Below, in pieces: positions 1 to 9,695 of a stretch of 43,892 nt of DNA. A program made the translations under genes and the position numbers. Source of the stretch: Helicobacteraceae bacterium (lineage in GTDB: Bacteria > Campylobacterota > Campylobacteria > Campylobacterales > SZUA-545); contig JAIRNH010000054.1 of assembly GCA_031258155.1 (NCBI GenBank), forward strand, positions 1-43,892, in the 5' to 3' direction. The notes beneath the pieces were generated by a model, which was given only the letters and a program-made list of their open reading frames with translations, was not told the origin of the DNA and made no database searches. How positions within the stretch are numbered: position 1 is the stretch's first letter; each line of letters opens with the position of its first letter.

Positions 1-233
1 AGCTTGAAGGCGTCGTCGTAAAAATTGTAGAGTTTGGACTGTTTGTCGAATTACCGGACGGATCGCAAGGGCTTATTCATATCTCCAAAGTCGGAGCCGG
101 CGGCAAGCGGATCGCAAAAATAAGCGATCATTTCAAAGAGGGCGATCGTATTGTAGTTATTTTTGAGGGACAGGACGAGAGAAAAAAGATCGCGCTTAAT
201 TTGCGAGATAAGATCGCGCCTAACGCGACTTAA
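1..233 (+). CDS. pnp: C-terminal end of an S1 RNA-binding protein, probably polynucleotide phosphorylase (partial)
   Basis: The gene runs in from the left edge; the frame begins at base 3 and ends at TAA 231-233, giving 76 residues. They form one S1 (OB-fold) RNA-binding domain: a GVVVKIVEFGLFVELPDG strand, then GLIHISKV, then RIAKISDHFKEGD, ending almost directly after the domain. Position at the extreme C-terminus and the R-x-x-K-x-x-D...EGD pattern fit PNPase, the 3'-5' phosphorolytic exoribonuclease of the RNA degradosome, whose last domain is S1. RNase R and ribosomal protein S1 also carry this fold, so the assignment is by resemblance only. The catalytic RNase PH domains and the KH domain lie outside the window. 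Confidence 0.65.
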   Translation, partial: LEGVVVKIVEFGLFVELPDGSQGLIHISKVGAGGKRIAKISDHFKEGDRIVVIFEGQDERKKIALNLRDKIAPNAT

Positions 234-567
234 AACGCCCAACCAAACTAGCGGCGCGAGATCGCGATCTAATCATATAACCGTCGATCGCGAATCTAGA
301 TCGCCCGCTACATTTTTTGCGCAATTTCGCTTTGTCGCGATGCAAACCTATCGCTATAGGTTATTAGCGCAAAGCGCCTCAAAGAATAAGGCGGGACAGA
401 GAGGCTAAAGCTCTTGATCGCCATTGCGATATTAACTCAGTAACGCCGTTATCGCCCCGCGTATAGATCGATCGCGCCTATCGTTTCGTTCTAATCGCCG
501 CAAGATCGCCCTGCCCTCTAATTTGCCGCTTCGCGAGAAGCGATCTAAACGCTAACGCCGACAGAGC
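234..567. other. Intergenic stretch without a recognisable gene
   Basis: About 330 bases between the S1-protein stop and the end of the minus-strand PepSY gene. The only sizeable ORF overlaps the S1 gene in another frame and encodes an Arg/Ser-rich string with no family resemblance, so it is treated as spurious. The stretch is rich in GATC. No terminator with a clear T-run, no tRNA and no repeat unit were seen. Confidence 0.5.
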
Positions 568-1710
568 TTATCGAATAGGCGCTAAGACGCTTGGGCGCCT
601 AGCGTTTCTTTTATTCGAGCGCGTTCGCCTATAAAACATCATCGCCCCGCTTACTCCAAACAACGCCATAGACAGAGACGATACGCACCACAAGGCTTTG
701 CCTACCTCTCCGAAAAACTGCCCGCTATGCAGCGCGTAAATATTGGCTATAAACTTCTCGCCTAAAGTTTTATCGTCGTATAGCTCGTAAGATACGATCG
801 CGCCGTCGTTAGGATCGATATTCAAGCGATTAAAACCCCCGTATTGCCGCTCAACGTAAAATATCTCGTATGGATCGCCCTCGAACGGGATTTCAATATA
901 GTAATCGTAACTACCCTCTATAGCCTCTTTCGCCGCGTCGAACGCCTGTTGAAGCTCTTGCGGAGCGGCTTTCGCGTATGTTCGATCTTCCTCTTGCGCA
1001 TAGACGGGCTTCTCTACTCACGCCAAGTCATACAGCATATCTCTATACCAATCATACGACCACCAAAGCCCCGTTAAACACATCGTCAAAACAAACAGGC
1101 AGGTATAAACGCCGACGACGCTATGGAGCTTATACCAAAAGCCGTAACCTTTTGCTTTCAGATCAAGTTTCATATTTCTTGAAAAATTATGCTTTAGCAT
1201 TGGAATGTAGAAGTAAAGCCCCGTTATCGTCAAAACAATAATCGCTATAGTAGTAGCGGCGACTATATGTCTGCCCGTTGCGTTTTGCGCCTCAAAATCC
1301 AACGAAGTATGAAGCAAAACAATCGCCCAAAAGACACGCTCGGCTATAAAGCTATGCTCCGCTATATCGCCCGAATACATGTCGATATGATAAAACGAAT
1401 ATTTGCCGTCGTTAAACGTCGTAAATGTTAAACTCTTCAAATTATCGCCAAGAGTTAAACCTCTTATATACCTAATATCCGCGTCCGGTCGTTGCCGATA
1501 GAACCGCTCGCTTAACTCCCGCAAACTCAAAGGTTCGGCGTTTGGTTTATAGCGCGCGCGCAGATAACTCTCTTTTTCATAATTGGTTATAACGTCGGAA
1601 TACGAATAGAGCGCGCCCGTTACGCCGATTATAACGATCGTAATACAAAACAGCAATCCAACTATTTTATGGATATTGCGCAACTGCCTCTTGAACGATT
1701 TAATTTTCAT
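568..1710 (-). pseudogene. PepSY-associated transmembrane protein, interrupted by an in-frame TGA
   Basis: Reading 1710 to 568 gives one continuous frame of 381 codons with a single internal stop, TGA at 1018-1020. The first 230 codons contain an N-terminal TM (about residues 15-38), a periplasmic PepSY-like region and further TM helices, ending SYDWYRDMLYDLA. After the stop the same frame continues VEKPVYAQEED and on to a final TM helix near GKALWCVSSLSMALFG. No indel is needed, so this looks like one substitution (for example GGA to TGA before VEKP, where the family often has Gly). PepSY-TM proteins sit in the inner membrane and often accompany siderophore or heme receptors, sometimes as reductases. 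The gene lies 138 bases downstream of the TonB receptor and may be co-transcribed. TGA is a normal terminator elsewhere here (uvrC, DUF1538), so a changed code is unlikely. Confidence 0.8.
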
Positions 1711-1848
1711 CTCCCGTTAAACTAGTTTGAACTCGTTCCTATGCGCCGCGCCCAATAAACGCATGGAGAGGGAAACGGCGTTTAATCGCTCTAGCGCATA
1801 GGAAAAAATCCAAAGTCGCCGCTTCCGCAACAAGAAGCGGCAAAAGGG

Positions 1849-4562
1849 CTAATACTCGTATTTCACATTAGCGTAGAACTGTCTGTCCATAGCGTAACCT
1901 TCAATGTTGCTCGAACTCGTCGAATAGCTGGCGTCGTTTTTACGATTTAGCAGGTTTAATACTTCAACGCCAAGCGTCAGTTTGTTTTCTCCATACTTCA
2001 GCGTATAATCAAGGTTTAGATCGACGTTAAAAATATCGCCGAAATGTTTGGATTCATACTCTTTAGTGGTTAAACCGTTGGAATCTTTCAATACGCTATC
2101 GCCAATATATTTATACCCGTCAACGCCTTTTTCATATCTAGCGTTTAATCCTAAACGCAAAAAGTCGCTAAGCGCCATATTATGCGCGTAGGTTATCACC
2201 CACGGGGCGTTATAATCGGGAGACGGCATCTCTTCGGCTTTTTTTAACGCGCCGTCATAGGTTACGTGCGTTCGAGAATATGACGGATCGTCGGCGCTTG
2301 AGAATCTTAACCCGTTCATATTGGTTTTCGCTTCAGAATTAGTAATGGATAACTCTGAAAAATGCCTTGTCGCGCCTAATTCATACTCTTTAGCGGCGCT
2401 AATGGTAACGCCCCAATAACTGCTTTTGCCGTCGTTGGTATTATAATACTCCCATAAGCCGGTAGTTACCGCGCTTTTTTGCGCTTGCTTTAGCTGATCT
2501 TTGTGCTCTCTATTTACAAAATCAAGCTTAAATAAAGTATCCCATTTTGCCAACGACGAACCTACGCTAAACTCGTCCGAATAGGGCGTTTCTATCCCAT
2601 CTAGGCTATAAGTTTCATCTCCGCCCCAACCGGGAATAACAACTGTCGCCCACGGGGCGCTAGCGGCGCTTCTTCTGCGCGTATAAGAGCCGTATTCGTA
2701 AATGGAGTTGTAAAGCAACAACCCGCCGTAATATCTATTGTAACCGCCGTATAAGTTCCAAACCTTATCGTTGAAAATATCGGCGTTAGCGTATAGTCTT
2801 GGCGCTATATCGGTATTATCCGTAACCGTATCTGTAGAGACTCTAACTCCCGGGCGAATAGTAAAGCGATCGACGCCTATACTATCCTCAAAAAACAGAG
2901 CCGCCGTTGTATAGCTTTTTTTATTGTCGATCGGTTCATATACGTATAGCGTGCCAGCCCACTGCTCGCCGTCTATAATACCGTCCTCTTTGCTTCCCGT
3001 AACGCCCGCGTTGAGTCCGCCGCCGCACCATGAGCCGTCAATGTCGGCGCAGAAGTAATAGGCTTCGTCTCTTTTATATTGCGCTTTGCCAAACTCGGCT
3101 TCCGCGCCCGTTTTGATCAAATGGGTAAAAGCGCCTGATTTTATCTCGTCAAAATCAAGAACGCCTTTGTAGATGATAGCGCTTTCAAGAAACTTCTGAT
3201 CGCCCGTATTACCTTCGCGCGTTCCCCAACCGTTAGAGGTATCCCAATTGGCGTATCCCAGCGTATGTATCCATAAATAATAGTAGTTTGTGTCGCTATC
3301 TGCGGCAAACTCGTCTTGTTTATACGCAAGCGTATTTTTAAGCGTAGCGAAATTAAGCGTATTTTTTACGTCCAAAGCGATATTTAATCCGCCGCCCTTT
3401 TGGTCGAAATCGCTGTTATATCTCGTTTCGGGATAATACATAGCGGCGGTATAAGGAGCGTATATAGCGGTTAAACTCGCCTCAAGGTTATCTATATTGC
3501 GCGTATTAAGCTTAACAAGATAATTATCGTTATCTCTATATTGCGTCCTATGCTCTTTATAGGTTGTCGTAGCCGAGCTGTTTATATCATATAACGACCA
3601 AAGCGGTATCTTTGAATGCTGTTTGCTATAGCTTAGCATTAAGCCTAAATGATCGCTTATGGGTCCGTCGGCGGCAATTGCGTATTCGTATTTATTAAAC
3701 TCGGGCTGATAGCTAATATCGGTGGATTTATCGGTATTTTTCTGATCGTCGGTAAGATGAAACTGCGCCCAATCGTCTTTGGTATAGCGGTATTTAGCCA
3801 TAAAATGCCATCTGTCCGTTCTAGCGTCCTTTAACTTTGCGTCGATTACGCCTCCCGTAAAGCCGCCGTATTCGGCTGAAATAGCTTGAGAGCGAACGAC
3901 GACGCTTTCGAGCAAAGAGGGATCGATAAACAGCGATTGCGCCTCGCCCGACATGTTGCTCCAAACGTCTGCGTCAAGCCCGCCCGGGTTTAGGTTGTTG
4001 TTGTTGCTTACGCCGTTTATCATGAAATTATTTTCATAATGTTGAGCGCCATAAATAGATATTCTTGGAGGGGCGATCTCGCCGCCTGTCGCGGAACTTC
4101 TGAAATTTCTGGAAAATTGAACGCTGGAGTCGGATCGAAGGGAATCGGTTATAGAGCTACTAGGAGCAAAAGCCCCCCCCGCTCGTCGGTTATTAGAATT
4201 TCGCCCAGCTTCTGCGCGTCGGAACGATTCAGATCGCTCGCCGCCGCTTGATCGCCAATCGCTTGCGTCTGATCGCTGGCTATCTGATCGCTCCCCGCCT
4301 CATTAACCGCCAACCTTTGATCGCCGTCGCCAAGCGCGATCGTCTGCCCGCTCGCCGCCTCATTGACCGCTAACCTTTGTTCGCCGCCGCTAAAAACCAG
4401 CGTCTGATCGCCAATCGCCAACATTTGGCTACCGCTTATCTGATCGCCCGTCGCCGTTTGAGCCTTAACCCTTTGCGTCTGATTAAGGACTTGTTCGTCC
4501 GCTTGAGCGGATAAAAAGAGAGCCATAGAGAGAACTAAAGCTCTAGTTGCCGTTGATAACAT
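1849..4562 (-). pseudogene. TonB-dependent outer-membrane receptor, out of frame at a poly-G tract (probably phase-variable)
   Basis: Starts at ATG 4562 after an AAGGA ribosome site. Codons 1-21 are a signal peptide (MLSTATRALVLSMALFLSAQA), followed by about 90 residues of low-complexity, Gln/Asp-rich imperfect repeats (QRLAVNEA occurs twice), then LGEILITDERGG leading into the plug. The frame breaks at eight consecutive G on the coding strand (4173-4180) and terminates soon after. The other frame is open from the tract onward and reads plug sequence PRISIYGAQHYENN-FMINGVSNNNNLNPGG, then a long beta-barrel ending YANVKYEY with an aromatic terminus as in outer-membrane proteins. Nine or six G would join both parts into a protein of about 904 residues, normal for TonB receptors. 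Substrate unknown; the PepSY-TM neighbour suggests chelated iron or another metal. An alternative is permanent loss or an indel error. Confidence 0.85.
4173..4180 (-). repeat. Homopolymeric G tract (8 G on the coding strand) in the TonB receptor gene
   Basis: Eight C on the plus strand, i.e. eight G in the receptor mRNA, between codons GAG and CTT/GCT at the start of the plug domain. Tract length decides the reading frame: at eight the receptor is truncated within 10 codons; at nine or six it is full length. Poly-G tracts of this size inside genes are the classical phase-variation device of Campylobacter and Helicobacter. Confidence 0.85.
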
Positions 4563-4961
4563 CGGTTTGTCCTTTTTTTTGATTTGATGTTTTTGAAATT
4601 ATCTATTCCGAACCTATCCCTAACGCTTCTCGCGATCCGTAAGAACCCAAAAGAACAAGAACCGCGTCCTTGTCCTCTCGATCTCCCCCGAACCGCTCTG
4701 CGCGCAAGGACATTTGATAGATAAAGTCAAAATCGTTTGCAATTCTAATACGCTTTCCTTAAATTATTATCTTGACGGCGCTGTTTTTTTGAGCGCAAAT
4801 TGATTTTTTCAAGGTTTTTTATTGATTTTCGCTGTTTCTAACCTCGCGCAAATGGAGAACGGCGAAAAGCGCCGTAAGTTTGCCTTCGCTTTTACAAATC
4901 AAGATTAGGCGCGACATTTAATCCGTTTATGCGTGATATAATTCAGGTAAAGGAACTAAGA
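4563..4961. promoter_or_regulatory. Divergent intergenic region upstream of the TonB receptor
   Basis: About 400 bases separate the receptor start (minus) from the coiled-coil protein start (plus). It contains an 8-T run (4573-4580), which is poly-A just ahead of the receptor ribosome site, and an AT-rich stretch around 4755-4830 (TTAAATTATTATCTT) suitable for promoters. This stretch bears a weak resemblance to an AT-rich Fur box, but no convincing 19-base palindrome was found. No gene was recognised. Confidence 0.4.
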
Positions 4962-5282
4962 ATGTCCATAATGAAGTTTGATACGTTTAACGTTATCAAA
5001 GAGTTGCAAGGCTACGGTTTTGAACCAAGACAAGCCGAAGGAGTTGTGGAAGCGCTAAAGAAGGCTACGGAAGCGGGAAGCGAAGATTTAGCTACAAAAG
5101 GCGATCTAGCTATGGTAAGAGGCGAAATTAAAGACCTTGACGCGAAGATCGACAAGGTAGAGCTTTCGCTAAGCGGCAAGATCGATACGCTAAGAGCCGA
5201 AATGACAAGCCTTAAATGGATACTTGGCGTTCTTACCGCCGCGGTCTTTTCGCTTGTAGCGAAAGCGTTTTTATTTCCTTAA
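4962..5282 (+). CDS. Small coiled-coil protein with C-terminal membrane anchor (DUF1640-like)
   Basis: 106 residues from ATG 4962, chosen because AGGA lies seven bases upstream; an ATG at 4929 would add 11 residues but lacks a ribosome site. The N-terminal 35 residues (KFDTFNVIKELQGYGFEPRQAEGV) look like a helical segment with a QAE pair as in DUF1640/CCDC90-type proteins. Residues 40-85 form a heptad-like coiled coil (DLATKGDLAMVRGEIKDL). The last 20 residues are a hydrophobic anchor (WILGVLTAAVFSLVAKAFLF). Such proteins are common small genes of unknown role, probably anchored in the inner membrane. The family link is by pattern only. Confidence 0.75.
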   Translation: MSIMKFDTFNVIKELQGYGFEPRQAEGVVEALKKATEAGSEDLATKGDLAMVRGEIKDLDAKIDKVELSLSGKIDTLRAEMTSLKWILGVLTAAVFSLVAKAFLFP

Positions 5283-5379
5283 TCCTCGTTTTTAAATCCC
5301 GAATAGGTTTGTAACTTATTGTCCTTACGGCGCTTGAAAAACCAAAATCGTATAATGGCGCAAAGAGGAGGAACGCGAA

Positions 5380-5862
5380 ATGAGCAAGACATTGGTAGCG
5401 TATTTTTCGGCAAGCGGCGTAACCGCTAAGGTAGCTAGGACGCTGGCTAAGGCGGCAAACGCCGACCTTTACGAAATCAAGCCGAAAACGCCATACGCGC
5501 AAGCCGATTTAAATTGGCAAGACGAGAAATCCCGTAGCGCCGTCGAGATGAATAACAAATCCTTCCGGCCGGCTATTGCCGATAAGAACGCAAACGTCGC
5601 CGCTTACGAGGTTGTATTCGTCGGCTTTCCGATTTGGTGGTATATCGCGCCGACTATCATCAACACGTTCCTTGAAAGTTATGACTTTGCCGAAAAGACC
5701 GTCGTGTTGTTTGCTACATCCGGCGGTAGCGGCTTTGGTAATACCGTAGAGAACTTGAGAGATAGCGTCCCCGCTTCGACCGTCGTCAAAGAGGGAAAAC
5801 TCCTAAATGGCGAACAGACAAAGGAAGGCTTGGCGGCATGGGTCGCGAGTCTTAAAATTTAA
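5380..5862 (+). CDS. Flavodoxin family protein
   Basis: 160 residues with a strong ribosome site (AGAGGAGG) ahead of ATG 5380. The N-terminus [17 protein letters not shown] is the FMN phosphate-binding loop, here S-A-S-G-V-T rather than the T-x-T-G-x-T of long-chain flavodoxins. [20 protein letters not shown] carries the W-W-Y isoalloxazine-stacking segment, and [13 protein letters not shown] the third flavin loop. This is the short flavodoxin-like oxidoreductase type often annotated as flavodoxin_4, not a classical electron-transfer flavodoxin. It probably binds FMN in the cytosol and may act in quinone or nitro reduction. It stands alone, convergent with guaA. Confidence 0.85.
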   Translation: MSKTLVAYFSASGVTAKVARTLAKAANADLYEIKPKTPYAQADLNWQDEKSRSAVEMNNKSFRPAIADKNANVAAYEVVFVGFPIWWYIAPTIINTFLESYDFAEKTVVLFATSGGSGFGNTVENLRDSVPASTVVKEGKLLNGEQTKEGLAAWVASLKI

Positions 5863-5945
5863 TACTTTTTTGACTATTTCTCGCGGCGGCGAAAAGAATA
5901 TGCGCGTTTATATTGTTTTATAAGATTTTATAGTTTTTACCCATT

Positions 5946-7481
5946 CTATTCCCATTCGATTGTGGCGGGCGGTTTGGAACTTATATCATAAACGACGCGA
6001 TTAACGCCGAGCGCCTCGTTAATAATTCTCGCGCTAATCGCTTCAAGCAGATCAAACGGCAGTTTGGCAAACGCCGCCGTCATGCCGTCGGCGCTCTCTA
6101 CGGCGCGAACGGCGATCGCGTTGTCGTAGGTGCGGTTATCGCCCATCACGCCGACGCTTTGCACGTTAAGCAGCACGCAAAAACCCTGCCATATCTTGCG
6201 GTAATACCCGCTTTTTTTAAGCTCCTCAAGCAAGATCGCGTCGGCTTTTCTTAGCAACTCCAGACTTTCTCGCGTAATCTCGCCCATGATTCTGACGGCT
6301 AAACCTGGTCCGGGAAACGGGTGGCGGTAGATCATCTCTTCGGGCAAGCCAAGCTCCAAGCCAAGCGCTCTTACCTCGTCCTTGAAAAGCTCCCTCAAAG
6401 GCTCGATCAGCTCAAACTTCATAAAATCGGGCAGACCGCCCACATTGTGGTGGCTCTTGATCGTCTTAGACGGACCCTTAACGCTTACGCTCTCTATCAC
6501 GTCGGGATAGAGCGTCCCTTGCGCCAAAAACGCTATGCCGCTATGTTTTTTAGCCTCCTCCTCAAAGACCTTTATAAACGTATGTCCGATAATTTTGCGC
6601 TTTTGCTCGGGATCGCGAACGCCTTTCAACGCGCTCAAAAAGACCTCCGAAGCCTCCGCGACAATCAGCGGGACCTTCAGCCGCTCGCTAAAAACCTCGC
6701 GCGTCTTTTGCGCTTCGTTTAGGCGCAAAAGCCCGTTATCGACAAAAACGGGAATCAGCCTATCGCCGATCGCGCGGTGCAAAAGCGCGGCTACGACCGA
6801 GCTATCCACGCCGCCGCTTAACGCGCAGAGAACCTTGCGATCGCCGACTTTCGCGCGCAAAGCGTCGATCTGCGTCTGCGCGAACGATCGCATAGACCAG
6901 TTGGCGCTTGCGCCGCATATATCGATCGCGAAAGCTCGTAATATATCCGCGCCGTAATCGGTGTGCGCCACTTCGGGGTGAAACTGAAGGGCGTATATGC
7001 GCCGCGATTCGTCGGCGATCGCCGCGTAGGGCGCGTTGCGCGAGGAGGCGAGCGCGACAAACCCTTCGGGCAGGCGCGTAACGCGATCGGCGTGGCTCAT
7101 CCACACGATCTGCTCTTTTGGCGTTCCCAAAAAAAGCGGCGAGCTTTCCGCGATTATCTCCGCTTTGCCGTATTCGCTGGCGTTGGAGCGCGATACCTCG
7201 CCGCCAAGCAGATACGCGATCAGTTGCATGCCGTAGCAAACGCCCAAGATCGGAACGCCTAACTCCAAAACGGCTCTATCGATCAGATACGCGTCCTTAT
7301 CATATACGCTAGCCGGACCGCCGCTCAATATAATCCCCTGCGGCTTTCGCGCCTCTATCTCCCCGATCGGCGTAGAAAACGGGACGATTTCGCAATATAT
7401 CTTAGCCTCTCTAACGCGCCTGGCGATCAGTTGCGTATATTGCGATCCAAAGTCCAAAATTAAAATAGGCGTTTGGTTCAA
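5946..7481 (-). CDS. guaA: GMP synthase (glutamine-hydrolysing)
   Basis: 511 residues, full family length. It converts XMP to GMP using glutamine and ATP, the last step of guanine nucleotide synthesis. The N-terminal class I glutamine amidotransferase has [18 protein letters not shown], the nucleophile C82 in GVCYGMQ and the FHPEV histidine/glutamate. The ATP pyrophosphatase domain has [14 protein letters not shown], and the C-terminal dimerisation domain ends [14 protein letters not shown]. The start is TTG at 7481 (leading to [11 protein letters not shown]), preceded by GGAG; no ATG is available upstream of the amidotransferase motif. The first 40 or so codons also exist as a decayed duplicate at 8729-8848. 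The gene lies 55 bases downstream of the membrane protein at 7537 and may share its transcript. Confidence 0.97.
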   Translation of the reverse strand: MNQTPILILDFGSQYTQLIARRVREAKIYCEIVPFSTPIGEIEARKPQGIILSGGPASVYDKDAYLIDRAVLELGVPILGVCYGMQLIAYLLGGEVSRSNASEYGKAEIIAESSPLFLGTPKEQIVWMSHADRVTRLPEGFVALASSRNAPYAAIADESRRIYALQFHPEVAHTDYGADILRAFAIDICGASANWSMRSFAQTQIDALRAKVGDRKVLCALSGGVDSSVVAALLHRAIGDRLIPVFVDNGLLRLNEAQKTREVFSERLKVPLIVAEASEVFLSALKGVRDPEQKRKIIGHTFIKVFEEEAKKHSGIAFLAQGTLYPDVIESVSVKGPSKTIKSHHNVGGLPDFMKFELIEPLRELFKDEVRALGLELGLPEEMIYRHPFPGPGLAVRIMGEITRESLELLRKADAILLEELKKSGYYRKIWQGFCVLLNVQSVGVMGDNRTYDNAIAVRAVESADGMTAAFAKLPFDLLEAISARIINEALGVNRVVYDISSKPPATIEWE

Positions 7482-7536
7482 CAGGTCTCCTTTTTGATAT
7501 GGCGCTTTACGCGAATTCGGTTTAATGTCCAGCTTA

Positions 7537-8532
7537 CTATCCGTTATATAAATACAAAACCAATCTTTTGGCGGGGCATACGATAATCAAGCCTATTCGT
7601 CCGTAAGCGTAGTAAGAGCCTTCGCTATTGATAATCTCATTCGCCTCTTTTACGATCGCAGGGTCGATATAAATGCGGAAGCCGTAAACGCCAAGATAGT
7701 CGTCAATATCAAGGCGCCCCTCTTCATTGACTTTCCAGCTAAAATCGCTCGTCGGGCTTATCGGCGTTTGCCGCCATATTTCGTATTTGCCGCGCCAATC
7801 TCGATCGCGTTGATTTTTATTTGGCGGCATATTATTGAAAAACTCGATACCGCGCCGCTCTATCTCGTCCGCAACCTGTTTGGGAAGCGGGAACGCCCTG
7901 ACGCCCGTTTCATTACCGCCCGGACCAAACCCCCATGATTCCTCTTTGCTATATGAAATGTCGGTTACATGTAAAGCGTCCGGAACAACGCTCAATTTGA
8001 AAGCGGCGTCTGGCAAGGCGCGTAGATCGGAGGTTCCAAAAACCGTAAAAAAGCCAATCGGCGGAACGGCTACGGACGCGACAAGTATTAACAAAAGCCA
8101 AAAGCGCGAAAACTTCATGTAAGCGAAGATGAGAGAAACGAGCGCCGCCGTTTGTATTAGTTGAACGCTAACGAGGGCGACGCTTAATTTGAAATCGCCA
8201 AAAACAACGAAGGAGCCGACCGCTAAAGCGGCTATAAGCGCGACAAGTATTAACAAAAGCCGAAAGCGCGAAAGCCTCATGTAAGCGAAAATGAGAGAAA
8301 CGAGCGCCGCCGTTTGTATTAGTTGAACGCCAATGATGGCGACGCTTAATTTGAAATCGCCAAAAACAACGAAGGAGCCGACCGCTAAAGCGGCTATAAG
8401 CGCGACAAGTATTAACAAAAGCCAAAAGCGCGAAAGCTTCGTATATGCTAACGCGATAGCGGCGGCTACCACAACCGGCGCCAACGTTAGCATATAGAAA
8501 AAAGTCATGAAATAAGATATGACATATGACAT
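7537..8532 (-). CDS. Membrane protein of unknown function with internally repeated TM segments (paralog A)
   Basis: 331 residues. The N-terminal half is a run of hydrophobic helices, including a 54-residue unit (from FAYM-x-LSRF, through [21 protein letters not shown], to QTAALVSLI) present twice and a third time in part. The C-terminal 150 residues are soluble and shared with the paralog at 8904: [35 protein letters not shown]-x-YE-x-WRQTPIS and a final [18 protein letters not shown]. No catalytic motif or known family was recognised. It lies 55 bases upstream of guaA. Repeat expansion changes the number of membrane helices relative to the paralog, so topology may differ. The start ATG 8532 is provisional. 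Confidence 0.75.
   Translation of the reverse strand: MSYVISYFMTFFYMLTLAPVVVAAAIALAYTKLSRFWLLLILVALIAALAVGSFVVFGDFKLSVAIIGVQLIQTAALVSLIFAYMRLSRFRLLLILVALIAALAVGSFVVFGDFKLSVALVSVQLIQTAALVSLIFAYMKFSRFWLLLILVASVAVPPIGFFTVFGTSDLRALPDAAFKLSVVPDALHVTDISYSKEESWGFGPGGNETGVRAFPLPKQVADEIERRGIEFFNNMPPNKNQRDRDWRGKYEIWRQTPISPTSDFSWKVNEEGRLDIDDYLGVYGFRIYIDPAIVKEANEIINSEGSYYAYGRIGLIIVCPAKRLVLYLYNG
8116..8439 (-). repeat. Two direct 162-base repeats coding a 54-residue membrane segment
   Basis: 8116-8277 and 8278-8439 are nearly identical direct repeats with only a few substitutions; 162 is a multiple of three, so the frame is kept. Part of the unit (GACAAGTATTAACAAAAGCC) occurs a third time at about 8081. 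The paralog at 8904 lacks this near-identical pair, so the expansion followed the gene duplication or was lost there. Confidence 0.9.
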
Positions 8533-8728
8533 TCGTCGACTCGATTCCTAAATTGCGGGGCGATCCTAACATAATCCGCTTTTGGCGGAACCGGCGCGGG
8601 CAGACCCGCGTTTTCCAACTCGCCCAAACCTTGAACGAGCGGATTCAAGTAGCGTCCGCGCCTTAAACGCGCAAACGGCGATTAAAGCGCAAGTTAGCAG
8701 TCTTTGGGCGGCTTTCGCGCCTCTACTC

Positions 8729-8848
8729 CTAGATCGGCGTAGAAAACGGGACGATTTCGCAATATATTTTAGCCTCTCTAACGCGCCTGGCGATCAGTTG
8801 CGTATATTGCGATCCAAAGTCCAAAATTAAAATAGGCGTTTGGTTCAA
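8729..8848 (-). pseudogene. Truncated duplicate of the guaA start (39 codons)
   Basis: From TTG 8848, with the guaA ribosome site still present, the frame reads [20 protein letters not shown] and continues through EIVPFSTPI as in guaA, then meets TAG (8729-8731) where guaA has GGG. Homology continues in a shifted frame to about 8710 and then stops at the duplication junction. It lacks the catalytic Cys82 and everything after it, so it cannot be a functional amidotransferase. It is a by-product of the tandem duplication. Confidence 0.88.
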
Positions 8849-8903
8849 CGGGTCTCCTTTGTGATATGGCGCTTTACGCGAATTAGGTTTAATGTTCGGC
8901 TTG

Positions 8904-9695
8904 CTATCCGTTATATAAATACAAAACCAATCTTTTGGCGGGGCATACGATAATCAAGCCTGTTCGTCCGTAAGCGTAGTAAGAGCCTTCGCTATTGATA
9001 ATCTCGTTCGCCTCTTTTACGATCGTCGGGGCGACGTCGATGCAAAACCCGTAAGCGCAAATATAGTCGTAAATATCGAGAAGCCCCGTTTTTTCATTCG
9101 TTTTCCACCAGTTGCTTATTGGCGTTTGTCGCCACTCTCCGTATATTCCGCGCCAATCTCGACGAGTTCGATTTGGCGGCATATTATTGAAAAACTCGAT
9201 ACCGCGCCGCTCTATCTCGTTTGCGACCTGTTTGGGAAGTTGGAACGTCCTGATACCAGCTTCATTGCCGCCCGGACCAAACCCCCATGACTCCTCTTGG
9301 CTATACGTCATAACGTTTACATGGAGAGCGTCTGGAACGACGCTCAGCTTGAAGCTCGTAAGGACCATTAAAAAGACGAATATAGGGGCGATCGCGAGCG
9401 CCAAAAATGGCGTCGCAAATCGAGAGCTGGAAAGTTTCATATACGCGAATACAAAAGCGGCGGTCGCTATAGTAGGCGTTAGTAGAAAACCGACGATTAC
9501 GGCGGACATAACGCTCATCTTGAAATCTCTAGTAACGATAAAAGCGCCAACCGTAGCGCAGATCATAGGGACGGTTACGATCGCGAAACATATTAACCTA
9601 AACCAAAAGCGCGAAAGTTTCTTACGCGCGAATACAAGAGCGGCGGTTACCGTAGCCGGTATCAACAGAAAAACAATAAGTATTAAGTATGCCAT
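8904..9695 (-). CDS. Membrane protein of unknown function (paralog B)
   Basis: 263 residues. The first 115 or so contain four hydrophobic stretches (for example [20 protein letters not shown]). The rest is the soluble domain shared with paralog A, beginning [12 protein letters not shown] and ending [20 protein letters not shown]. Conserved between copies: [18 protein letters not shown][17 protein letters not shown], [27 protein letters not shown]. Preservation of the soluble domain while the TM part diverges suggests the soluble part is under selection. Function and localisation of the domain are unknown. It lies between nadB and the guaA fragment on the same strand. Confidence 0.75.
   Translation of the reverse strand: MAYLILIVFLLIPATVTAALVFARKKLSRFWFRLICFAIVTVPMICATVGAFIVTRDFKMSVMSAVIVGFLLTPTIATAAFVFAYMKLSSSRFATPFLALAIAPIFVFLMVLTSFKLSVVPDALHVNVMTYSQEESWGFGPGGNEAGIRTFQLPKQVANEIERRGIEFFNNMPPNRTRRDWRGIYGEWRQTPISNWWKTNEKTGLLDIYDYICAYGFCIDVAPTIVKEANEIINSEGSYYAYGRTGLIIVCPAKRLVLYLYNG

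Larger units (their letters stand above)
7343..8709. repeat. Tandem segmental duplication, copy A (guaA start plus membrane-protein gene)
   Basis: The stretch from within guaA (near codon 46) through the upstream spacer and membrane-protein gene matches 8710-9875 in order and orientation. The guaA starts (7481 and 8848) and the gene ends (7537 and 8904) are both exactly 1,367 bases apart, giving the unit size. Matching continues beyond the gene to a shared tail near 8551-8695 (AAATTGCGGGG, then CGCGCCTTAAACGCG). Copy A is longer because its gene contains an extra 162-base repeat. Confidence 0.9.

Noticed and set aside
163-408. 81-codon plus-strand ORF after the S1 gene
   Set aside because: Overlaps the S1 domain in another frame, Arg/Ser-rich, no ribosome site and no family resemblance.
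568-1710. TGA recoding (Gly, Trp or selenocysteine) in the PepSY gene
   Set aside because: TGA terminates several intact genes here and no recoding hairpin was evident after 1018; a nonsense mutation is simpler.
4563-4928. Fur box upstream of the TonB receptor
   Set aside because: Only a loose AT-rich resemblance; no palindrome good enough to annotate as an operator.
6321-7312. Several long ORFs antisense to guaA (up to 145 codons)
   Set aside because: guaA is certain on the opposite strand; GC-rich codons with few stops create antisense frames, and their translations are low-complexity and basic.
8080-8440. Possible CRISPR array from the repeats
   Set aside because: Units are adjacent, 162 bases, in frame and coding; no short repeats with unique spacers occur anywhere in the window.
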